Assembly (NCBI GenBank): GCA_036674765.1
Contig: JARVKI010000102.1
Coordinates: forward strand, 1 to 64,000
Length of the DNA stretch: 64,000 bases
Origin: Seiridium cupressi
Lineage: Eukaryota > Ascomycota > Sordariomycetes > Amphisphaeriales > Sporocadaceae
Direction of reading: 5' to 3'
In this document: positions 55,981 through 64,000 of the stretch, one piece after another
Numbering within the stretch: the first letter of the stretch is position 1
Layout of the letters: each line of letters opens with the position of its first letter
Position numbers and translations under genes: made by a program
Notes under the pieces: generated by a model
What the model was told of the DNA's origin: nothing
Databases searched by the model: none
What the model saw: the letters and a program-made list of their open reading frames with translations, nothing else

Positions 55981-57294
55981 ATGACTCTCCCTTCGCCGTC
56001 CGAGCAGTTCAGCCAGCTTTCCATCGAAAGTATGCCTCCAACTACGCGACTGCAGAGCCGTAACCAGCGGAACGACCCTGGTGTGTCAGACGACGGTTCG
56101 AGCGACTCTGACCAGGCTGATGACTACATCTGCTTCCCGTCCAAACTAATCTACACCCTCGAAAACCTGGATGAAAACCTCCGACAACACGTCTTCGACG
56201 CTATCGAAGAACCACCTCAGATAGTTCTGCAAGAGTGCGGAGCAAGGGATGAATATGATATATTCCAGGTCTCGGAACTAATGCACTTCACCATCCGGAC
56301 TGGTTCAGACAAGAGTCGGTGGCCGAGGCCGCGTTGCAGCTGTGGAGGTGGATCTTCTAGCCGTTACCCATGCCGTCATATTCTCTGGCTCTGTGACCAG
56401 ATCACTTCACAACTTCTCGACAATCGTGACGGAGTGCTTTCGTTAAACCAATACGGGTACTCTGACACGCTGGGAAATCCATACGACAGGATCACCAGCT
56501 GTCATCTCGATATTCTCGCCGACGATCTGCATAGTCGAGTCCAGAGGACACCGCCTGACCCCGAGGATGTTTCTCTGAGCCCGCGCCGTGCTGAAGAGGT
56601 TCGCGAGATTCTTGCCTCGCTCAATCGCACTCCTGTCGAGGAGTACCGCCCGGACATCTTCGACAACCCTACAGCCGGGATGGAGTTGATCAAGCGCAAC
56701 GATCTCGAATGCACAATTTTTCGAATGCTCTGCCAGAACAACGAATTCTTCCAGTATTTTCTATCCAGTATGAAGAGCGATGAGCTTGTCAACAACACTT
56801 TTCGAAAACTCCAGAAGAGGGCCGATGCAGCGTTGGCAGGGCTAGATGCATTCGCCAAGTCTGCCTCGGAAGCCTCCAGACATAACCCAAAGGATGTCAG
56901 GTGGTGCGCATCTCACCTTCACCTCATTGTGCAGAAGATCCAGACTGCTATTCTCCGAGCTCGACGCCCGCTCGAAGCGTGGGAAAGTCAAGCAGCTGCA
57001 CGCACACTCCTGCATATTCTTCGAGAAGTTGTCAATAGATCACAAGATCCGCCTCCACCAACTTTGCCGCAAGCAGACCGGAACCTTTATCTTCACCTGA
57101 TAGGGGATCGAGATCGCAACTTCGTCATCGATGCACTCAGCTGCCTGACCCCAGAGGGACTACATCCACTCGCCGAAGAACTTGAACGAATCATGTTCGA
57201 CATGCAAAAGCTTGGCGTCCCTATTACTTATGTCGGTAAACTCCGAAATATACACAAAAGAGCTCGGAGAGCTCGCAACATTGTCCCGCATTAA
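55981..57294 (+). CDS. SWIM-type zinc-finger protein
   Basis: A single exon of 437 residues. A SWIM finger is visible at residues 119-133: C119-x-C121-x9-C131-x-H133 (sequence CSCGGGSSSRYPCRH), followed by the usual hydrophobic ILWLCDQI. SWIM fingers mediate DNA or protein contacts and occur in Shu2/Sws1 recombination factors, in transposases and in many uncharacterised fungal proteins. The acidic N-terminus is disordered; residues 200-437 are helical, Arg/Leu-rich, and end in a basic KRARRARNIVPH tail. I do not recognise the C-terminal domain, so the cellular role is open. A second in-frame Met at residue 18 (MPPTTRLQSRNQ) could be the start instead. Confidence 0.75.
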   Translation: MTLPSPSEQFSQLSIESMPPTTRLQSRNQRNDPGVSDDGSSDSDQADDYICFPSKLIYTLENLDENLRQHVFDAIEEPPQIVLQECGARDEYDIFQVSELMHFTIRTGSDKSRWPRPRCSCGGGSSSRYPCRHILWLCDQITSQLLDNRDGVLSLNQYGYSDTLGNPYDRITSCHLDILADDLHSRVQRTPPDPEDVSLSPRRAEEVREILASLNRTPVEEYRPDIFDNPTAGMELIKRNDLECTIFRMLCQNNEFFQYFLSSMKSDELVNNTFRKLQKRADAALAGLDAFAKSASEASRHNPKDVRWCASHLHLIVQKIQTAILRARRPLEAWESQAAARTLLHILREVVNRSQDPPPPTLPQADRNLYLHLIGDRDRNFVIDALSCLTPEGLHPLAEELERIMFDMQKLGVPITYVGKLRNIHKRARRARNIVPH

Positions 57295-58187
57295 GATCCA
57301 AACGTCGAGGAGGGAGGTAATGGCGGTAGGGCCAAGCGAATAGATTAGGCCCCAGAAGCCAATGATCTTAATCAGGTGTAACATCCAAAGAGCTGGTCTC
57401 GATTAGGAATTACGGGTTGGGACTTGGTTCCCTTGACCTGTTGACATGTTATCATTGCTCCATTTGTTGGACAAGGATTCTTGATCTCTCTTTCATCAAA
57501 TTTGTAACTTGGATTGCCTTCAAGTCAGTCATTTAAATAGTTTCTTCTTCCATAGACATTGTTGCTCTCAGAGAAAAGTGACAACACCAAAGCAATAACT
57601 ATAATTTTTTATACATCATTCATATGCAGTCCGTTTGTCCGCTGCCTACAAATTTGAGTACCCGGTTAGGAATTCGATACCCTGAATCCCTCCTATCAAT
57701 CGATGATACAGCTGAAACATGGTTCTCGTGGCCTTTCCATGGCCAGGCACTCGCCCTGACGATCTCTTCCCCAGTGACTTCTCTGACGCCTCTGTTGCCC
57801 ACAACCGCTTCCCAAATGATATTTTAATTAATCCCTCCAGACTGAGTGTCTTTGTGTTGGCCCTTCAAGACCGGCGGCGGGCCCTGATGAGGATATCTCG
57901 CAAAGGTGAGTAGAAGTCGCTCAGGGGATTTCAACTCATGTCTCCGTCACAGAGACTGTGCTTGGATATGGTATCGATTATTCAAATAGCAGTATCTCTG
58001 TAACTCATTATTTTGCCAAGGTTCCCTTCGGACTACAGAGACTACGTGAATTTAAGAGTTTCCATTAGACAGACCCAGCAGAAACAACCCCTCTAATTTG
58101 TTTGTAACCGAATTTTTTGGTTTAAACGTTTCCGCATGGATTAAATAAAATTTAAAAATTTGGTAAACAACAAAATTTTATTTTGTT

Positions 58188-58225
<38 letters not shown>

Positions 58226-58429
58226 CGAAACAGGTATCTCCCCAAGATTCGTGGATCATAGCTCATGGTGCATCACCTACAAATAATTTACAAGTGGAAG
58301 AGCAGGTGACATTCAACCGCCTCTCTTCTCCCTCATCAGCACTGGGGACCATTCTACATCATTTTTTGTTAATACGGACTAACTGAATAGTTTCAAGCTG
58401 AATTCATATCCAACAAAACGTATTTCTGG
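57295..58429. other. AT-rich intergenic region with a poly-T run
   Basis: About 1.1 kb. It includes a strongly AT-rich patch around 58130-58190 and then a 36-T homopolymer. A 64-codon plus-strand frame (57719-57913) ends at a GTGAGT-like donor and might be an exon relic, but has no recognisable relatives. Confidence 0.5.
58190..58225. repeat. poly-T homopolymer (36 nt)
   Basis: An uninterrupted run of 36 T. Read on the minus strand it is a poly-A located about 205 nt beyond the stop of the nitrilase relic. It may be a genuine A-tail remnant, a simple repeat, or inflated by sequencing. Confidence 0.9.
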
Positions 58430-59693
58430 TCAATTATAACCGGCTCCGTTCATGGAAGCATTCTTTGGGTTAGGGGAAGTCGCATCGTGAGCTTGGTGTT
58501 CCCGATTTGTTACGAACGTATTTGGGGTCCTCCTTGTCCGATCAACCTTGAGGTCAAAGACATCGAGTCGTTGATAACCGCCTACAACATCGTGGTACTG
58601 GTTGTCCTTGATACAATCTTCCAAATCCATATCCGCGTGCAGGACTCCTTCGTCTTGTTGAAGAAAGTCGAATATTCCTTCGCGCTTGTCTTGGAAGTGA
58701 CGGTGAGCCCTTTCAGTAGAGTACCTGTGGTGTCCAAGAACATTGTCGCTGCCCTGGAAGTGGACTGAAGAGTCGCTGCTATGGCCTATGGGCTGCTAGA
58801 GTCTGAGAGAACGGCATCAGTGGCACCAGACCCCGGATGGCCAGCACATACGACGCGGAAGCATTTTGTCTCAAAACAGTGCGCAGCCGCGCGCATTCTG
58901 TTAGCTACTACGTTGTCGTAGTTTACCCCTCGGGCCACACTTGATAGTGTTTGGCTGGATTCTTTGTTGCTTGACAAACGCCAGGTCCGCATGTCCTAAT
59001 TGACCAAATCGCTGGCCATGAGGAGATATGAACTTCTATACCAAACCAGGCTTGGTGATTACCCTTGTGGGTCAGTTCTGCCGGTTCTACGATTGACCTC
59101 GGGATCTTTTGGCTCTATCAAAGCATTTGCTTTACTGAAGGATGGCCCAAGAAGTGAAGAAGACACTTACGTTTACCCTGCGCCATGAGTGAGTACCTAG
59201 CAAGGGGGTTCGAATTCTCGCCGGAAATAAGCGCTCCAATCTTGCCGGCCGCAGTGTCGGTGACTTTGGGGCCATAACTGTCTCCATGGCTCCAGGTAAG
59301 ATTTTCAAAAAAAAAAAAAAAAAAAGTTGCAACGAGCTTGCGATAATGTATAAGGGCTTCGCCGTCCGAGTCAATTATAAGGTTCGAGTTATAGAGGCAT
59401 CCATTGTTATAGCCGACCTTTTCACTCATAACGACGCTGACTATCGTACGATTCTTCCTCGCTGCGTTTCCCGACTCAAGCGCCGTTCGGCGTAAGAGAT
59501 CGTGATTGTCTGTCGGGGGTCTTACTGAGCTCCATATCGAAAAGGCAGGAATTTAAGTCTCTGGAAACATAACAAGATGGGCGTCGTTCGATGCAGTTCG
59601 GTTGATCAGTGAGATGGCCTTATCCGTGGTCTTCCTGGCTGAGAGGAAGATGGGAGTAGCGTGGCATGCGGCTACCCGTAAATATGCCCCCAT
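58430..59693 (-). pseudogene. nitrilase (carbon-nitrogen hydrolase) pseudogene
   Basis: On the minus strand an ATG at 59693 opens a frame with the nitrilase order of motifs: an RVAA-type first strand, VMFPE with the triad Glu (codon 45), IVSVVMSEKVGY, LYNSNLIIDSDGE, HYRK with the triad Lys (codon 119), GALISGENSNPLARYSLMAQ, then after a probable 141-nt intron VHISSWPAIWSIR, NYDNVVANRMRAAAHCFE and DVVGGYQRLDVFDLKVDR. It is broken: codon 47 is TAA where the family has Trp (FPETW-IP); the catalytic Cys position is Ser (TCC, codon 157); a Phe-codon run is expanded to T19; a segment between the Glu and Lys blocks is missing; and the reading frame changes at least three times between about 59000 and 58680. 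Family enzymes convert nitriles to carboxylic acids and ammonia. I judge it inactive. Confidence 0.88.
59307..59325. repeat. poly-A run inside the nitrilase relic
   Basis: Nineteen A on the plus strand, reading as a string of Phe codons on the minus strand between KLVAT and ENLTW, where nitrilases normally have one or two Phe. The length keeps the frame, so it alone does not break the gene. Confidence 0.9.
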
Positions 59694-59847
59694 AATGAGA
59701 AGCCAACGAGACGTTCCTCAGAGAACGTATCAGTAACCAGTTGAATTCGCAGGGTACATTGTATTTTTCGACGCTGTGTGATGGTTGGTTGGGAGTGGGA
59801 TTAATGACCCACCGGCCCGATCTGTCGGGATGCCAGCTCGGTCGTGT
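59694..59847. other. region upstream of the nitrilase relic
   Basis: Short unremarkable sequence between the relic's first codon and the homopolymer/gap structure. It would have contained the promoter; no element is recognisable. Confidence 0.4.
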
Positions 59848-60194
59848 GGGGGGGGGGGGGGGGGGACGAAATAGTCGGCCCCACCATTTCCCGGATAAAA
59901 ATTTATTATTTAGCCCCCGCGCCATGATATAGGGAAAATAGGGCTTTTCATGGGTGTCATGGCGGCCNNNNNNNNNNGCCCCCCCTGCCCCCGCCGCGGG
60001 CGCCGCCCCCGGCCCCCCCCCCCCCCCCCCCCCCGCCCCCCCCCCCCCCCCCCCCCCCCCCCCCGCCGCCCCCGCCCCCCCCCCCCCCCCCCACGAATGC
60101 TTCGTCCCGACCTTTTCCCTGATCAATATGTCTTATTTCGCCCCGGCTCCATGATATAGGGAAATTAGGGCTTTGCATGGGTGACATGGCGGCC
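59848..60194. other. doubtful assembly join: G/C homopolymers, 10-N gap, duplicated 102-nt flanks
   Basis: In order: 18 G (59848-59865), a 102-nt segment (59866-59967), 10 N (59968-59977), about 115 nt of almost pure C/G, then a second 102-nt segment (60093-60194). The two 102-nt segments align without indels and match at about 84 of 102 positions, with identity rising towards their 3' ends. This is what two low-quality versions of one locus look like when placed side by side. Confidence 0.8.
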
Positions 60195-61018
60195 TACGCA
60201 GTTTTGATCATCATTCAACACTCGGCAAAATGCTTCGAGGATCATCACGCATGACACTGCGAGAACAAGGCTGTGCCTTCCTGGCCGGAAACCATGGAAA
60301 CCTCAGCCGAGACCATTCGAGAACATCCAAAGTCCGGGCTTTGCAACATAACAGACGCCACGTTGCCTCTTTGGATTTGAGGCGTGATTATCTATACTCT
60401 ATAGTAACCCGAACTAGTGGCCACTTCGCGGCGGGCTTGAGGGAACGAACGCCAGTACTCAATCCACATGCTACGTCAAAGGATCAGACATTGCGGAGTA
60501 GAGTCTGGATTAACAGGTAATGACAGACATGATCTTTCGAAAGGTTGTTGCGGGAGAAGATGGGGCGCTTATAATCCAGGCTGCCAAACTTTATATTAGA
60601 GGCTTTTTGACTATTAGCTACTGCAAGACGGCCCCTAGGACGCAAGCATCGGCCTTCCTACTGTTTTGACTGCAAAGGAGCTCTTGGTCCAAATGATTGC
60701 GAGCCCGACCCGGATTGCAGGACGATCCCTTCAATTCATCCTGCCGGCAGTATGCGCTAAAGACCCTTCCGCCTTCTTGCCCCTCACGAAAAAGACAAGC
60801 ACCCTACGGCGTGGACAATTCATCAGGGAAACATAAACAGCAAATATATCGGGCGATCTTATTCAGAACGCAGGTATCCAAGTAAGCAGGTATATCCAAG
60901 CACCGAGACGACAGATTCCAAATCGTACCATCAAATTCCGTTACACCTGGTCCCATATTTATGTATCAACGCAAATCTATCAACGGAATTCCATCATTAC
61001 AACGTCCTGAGGACGGAC
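60195..61018. other. intergenic region, no gene seen
   Basis: About 820 bases between the gap structure and the sulfate permease stop codon. It should contain the permease 3' untranslated region. A 96-codon plus-strand frame at 60230-60520 has no motif or Kozak-like context and is not called. Confidence 0.45.
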
Positions 61019-63664
61019 TCAAGCACCGGGGTTGGTAACAGTGCCATCTGCATGCTTCTCCCTTGCCTGGATATTAGCGACTGCACTCTGCAGCGCACTG
61101 GTGAGATCGATGTGGAACAGCGGCCTGTTCAGCCCGTGAACAGCAACTCTTCTCTTGGTCTGGGGGCCGCTGGCACCCTTGCTGATGCTACCGCTAGCAC
61201 TGCTCTCGCTCGCCGCACCACGTTCGATCGCGTCCAAATCGCCATTACGCTGGGCGTCAGAGCTGCTGGCGCGAGTCTGGTGGAGGGAAATCTCTTTCTC
61301 GTTCGCGTCATGTTCGGCCGCGGCCGCGGCAGATGAAGAGCCGCCGATCTCGGCAACGCTGAATATAGGCTGCCAGCGGTGCTGTAGGCCGTCAGGGCGA
61401 TCGGTTGGCAATCCAAAGCCGGCAGAGACGAGGGCACGCTTGGTCCATCGGTTCGTGATGCAAGCAATGTGCCAGTCGACGATTTCGGGTGCGGTGTAGC
61501 GATCAAGCTGATTACGAACATCGATCAATTGTTGCACCGAGGTCACGTCGACGTTGTTCACAGAGCTGAAGTCGAGAATGACAGCCTTGAGGGTCGGGAG
61601 ATTGGGGTCCTCATGCTGGCCCTTCTTGGCTGTGACGAAACAGTTAGTCAATGCTATAAATTTGACATTACCAATATGGACAACTTACGACCAGGGTCAT
61701 TCCAGGGACGATCGCCCTTTCGCGGGTAAGAGTCCATCTTGGTGCGGCGCGTGTTCTCGAAGATGTGTTGTGTCAAGTATTCGAGCGTGTTGCTGGCATT
61801 GGGGTAGTTGAAGCCCTCGGAGAAGCGGTAGATGAAAACACCGGGGTATGGGCTAGCAACGTCGACCTGAGGGTTCGAACCATCGTCATGCTTGATTGGA
61901 AGGAAGATATTTCTTGTGGCTGGAGAATCAGCGGCACCGTTGAATGTGCCATAGTCGCCAACGACACTATTGTTGCCACCAATGACATGGTCACCAAGGA
62001 CGGAGTGAACCTGAACACGACCTAGGAATCGACCATGATCGATCAAAAGGCGGAACACGTAGACCGCGAAGGAGATTGCGATTGTGCAGTAAATGCCATT
62101 CTCTATCGTCGAGAATATTGTGACAAAGACACCCACAAACCAGATGAACACCTCCAACGGCGATACACGCCAGAACTTGTACAGGGTCTGAGGTGGCGTA
62201 ATCAGATCACCAACAGCATGAATAATGACTGCGGACAGCGATGCGCTCGGAATGTAGTAAAACACTGCCGGGAGAGCATAGATGGCGAGGAGAACGACGA
62301 GAGCAGTAATCACACCAGCGAGCGGTGTTCGGACGCCAGCCTTTGACTTGATGGCGGTTCGACTGAAAGAGCCAGTGGATGGATATCCGCCCAAGAAGGG
62401 ACCGAGGAGGTTGGTGACACCAATAGCAACCATCTCCTGCGAGGGGTTGATGATGTAGTTGTTGACACGGCCAAAGGACTTGGAAATCGCGATATGCTCG
62501 ATCAGGAGAACGATGACTGACGCGGGCAAGTCGCTGACAAATGAGTTGATGATCCTGGTGTTCATGATCGGTGCTGCAGCATGGGTGAAGCCACGAGGCA
62601 CATCCTGCAGAATCGAGAATTTGGGCTTGTCGTGGTGCCACATGTTAACGAGCCAACTGATCATCGTGTAGAGTAAGATCACAAAGGACGTACGCAGGGT
62701 CGAGAGGAAGAAGAACAGCTTCTGGTGCTGGGGGTATCTCTTCGCAGCCTGATTGCAACCGAACCGAATCAAGTACAGCATGGTGAGTGCCGTCAGACCC
62801 ATAGCGGCATCAAGCTTGGCAGTCGGAAGGTATTGGAAGGTGTGGATGATGACTAGGTAGGTTGAATCTCGGGTCGTCCACGGACTGGGAAATTTTTCTC
62901 CCAACATAGTCGGCACTTGACCGGCTGCGATATTGATGGCGGAACCGGTCATGAACGCGGCCAAGGATACGAGTGGGATGAGCTCGACGATCCGGCCGAA
63001 GCGAACGATACCGATAAAGAACACAATTGCGCCGGTGATTACAGCCAGGGCATTGGCGATAACCCATGGCTGGTCTGCATATTCCGGAAGAATTTGGATG
63101 GCGTTTGTGACCACGTTTCCGGTGACGGTTGACATGACGGCTACAGGCTGCGACATATCAGTACAAGGCACAGTTTTAGAATTGCAAAACGCCTTACACC
63201 AATGGTAATATCTTTGGATGTGGCGAAGAACCAGTAGATCAAGACGCCCATAAACGACGAGTAGAGGCCATATTGAACAGGCAGATTGGCCAGTTTAGCA
63301 TAGGCCATTCCTTGGGGAACGACGACGGCGCCAATCGTGATACCTGTGGGAGGGTAAGCATATGAAAAGCAAGGCTGGCTTGGCAGGAAAACTCGCCTGC
63401 AACGAGATCTCCAATGAGCCACTGCAGGTTGTAAAAGCCAATCCACGACAGGAATGGGAATATCGACTTCACATAGTTGGTGATGTCGCGACCGGTCGGT
63501 GTGATCTCACGAAGCCATTCTGCTGTGGTAGGCTCCTCCTCAACGAATGAGTCGGCGGTCTGAGTGGAAAAGACAGACTCTCCTCTGGTGACTTCCTCCT
63601 GTGTCTCCAACTTGATGCCGAGAAACTTGGCCAGCTTGTGGCCAGTGTTTGTCCGTGCAGACAT
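61019..63664 (-). CDS. SulP-family sulfate permease with STAS domain
   Basis: CDS complement(join(61019..61629,61689..63147,63198..63343,63397..63664)), 827 residues. It imports sulfate across the plasma membrane, first step of sulfur assimilation. The cytosolic N-terminus (about 75 residues) leads into WIGFYNLQWLIGDLVAGITIGAVVVPQGMAYAKLA, the SulP entry helix, and PVQYGLYSSFMG, the family signature. About a dozen hydrophobic segments follow up to residue 510 or so, then a C-terminal STAS domain with the KAVILDFSSVNNVDVTSVQQL strand-loop-helix, split by the last intron. Length and order match the SUL1/SUL2 and cys-14 type; which paralogue is undetermined. The tail after STAS is Ser/Ala-rich and disordered. 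Intron 1 (63344-63396) needs a GC donor (GCGAGT) to keep the frame. Confidence 0.93.
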
Positions 63665-64000
63665 CTTGAGCTGTGACTCAACTCGAGGTCCCTACAGAGG
63701 GTGGGAAGCGAGAAAACGTGGGAGGATGAGGAGATGTTCAAAAGCAGATCCTCTCGAGGGTAGGATCAGCCTCTGTATATGGAAATACCCTTGTCGGGTA
63801 GGACCCTAATCTCTGGGCGCGAATCCCGGGGATGAATTGCAGAGGGTCAGGATCTATGTCCCTTTTCGTAATAGGCAGCTGATGCGACCCAGGGGTGTGG
63901 TTGATATGCGCCGCGTCTGCAGCGTAATAGCTGCGGGACAACAGCGACAAGTAAGCTTATTGAAAGCCACAAAGCAGACTATGCAGTTCTGGCCAGCAAT
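63665..64000. promoter_or_regulatory. upstream region of the sulfate permease gene
   Basis: 336 bases before the permease start codon, running to the window edge. Sulfate permeases are usually under control of a bZIP sulfur regulator (CYS3/MetR), but I see no clear copy of its palindromic site here; the promoter may extend beyond the window. Confidence 0.4.

Noticed and set aside
59196..59225. GGTTCGAATTC resembling a tRNA T-arm
   Set aside because: The stem does not pair, no acceptor or D-arm is present, and the stretch is the nitrilase ENSNP coding segment on the minus strand.
59620..60187. Glycine- or proline-rich ORFs across the G/C tracts
   Set aside because: They are translations of homopolymer and N sequence at a doubtful assembly join.

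Overview
The window is nuclear DNA of a filamentous ascomycete (Pezizomycotina, most likely Sordariomycetes). The evidence is short GT-AG introns of about 50-90 nt with CTAAC/CTGAC-type branch sites, a velvet regulator, a Zn2Cys6 transcription factor, a GT34 mannosyltransferase, and above all a giant low-complexity gene that resembles the Woronin-body tether leashin, a protein restricted to this subphylum. I saw no operons, rRNA, tRNA, CRISPR array or intact transposon.

Layout. 1-5087: poly-C followed by gene-free DNA. 5088-6682 (+): VelB-type velvet protein, five exons. 8804-9329 (+): small GRGG-repeat protein of the Par32/DUF3602 kind. 10117-11428 (+): GNAT acetyltransferase with five exons. 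It converges, with only 36 nt between stop codons, on uroporphyrinogen decarboxylase (11465-12783, -, five exons). That gene shares a 552-nt divergent promoter interval with a 745-residue helical-repeat protein (13336-15573, +). 17327-20142 (+): Zn2Cys6 transcription factor, preceded by an assembly gap and a hexanucleotide microsatellite. 21094-21837 (-): F-box-like protein. 22799-43441 (-): the giant leashin-like gene, one 19-kb exon plus a short last exon, about 6851 residues. 44770-46244 (-): Mnn10-type GT34 mannosyltransferase. 51713-52693 (+): secreted GH16 glucanase. 55981-57294 (+): SWIM zinc-finger protein. 58430-59693 (-): a nitrilase pseudogene. 61019-63664 (-): SulP sulfate permease with a C-terminal STAS domain.

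The genes do not form a pathway or biosynthetic cluster. They are a mix of conserved housekeeping functions (heme synthesis, Golgi mannosylation, sulfate uptake, a probable mitochondrial factor) and regulators. The 46.3-61 kb stretch is sparser, more AT-rich and damaged: it holds the nitrilase relic, long homopolymers and a doubtful assembly join. The most unusual object is the leashin-like gene. It carries about 40 copies of an acidic-aromatic patch followed by a lysine block, six isolated Ala/Gly hydrophobic segments, an exact 12 x 21-nt in-frame minisatellite, and a terminal intron whose retention would stay in frame.

Exon boundaries were worked out by hand from splice consensus and frame continuity; each spliced CDS given below closes to a whole number of codons. 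No database search was possible, so family names rest on recognised motifs.
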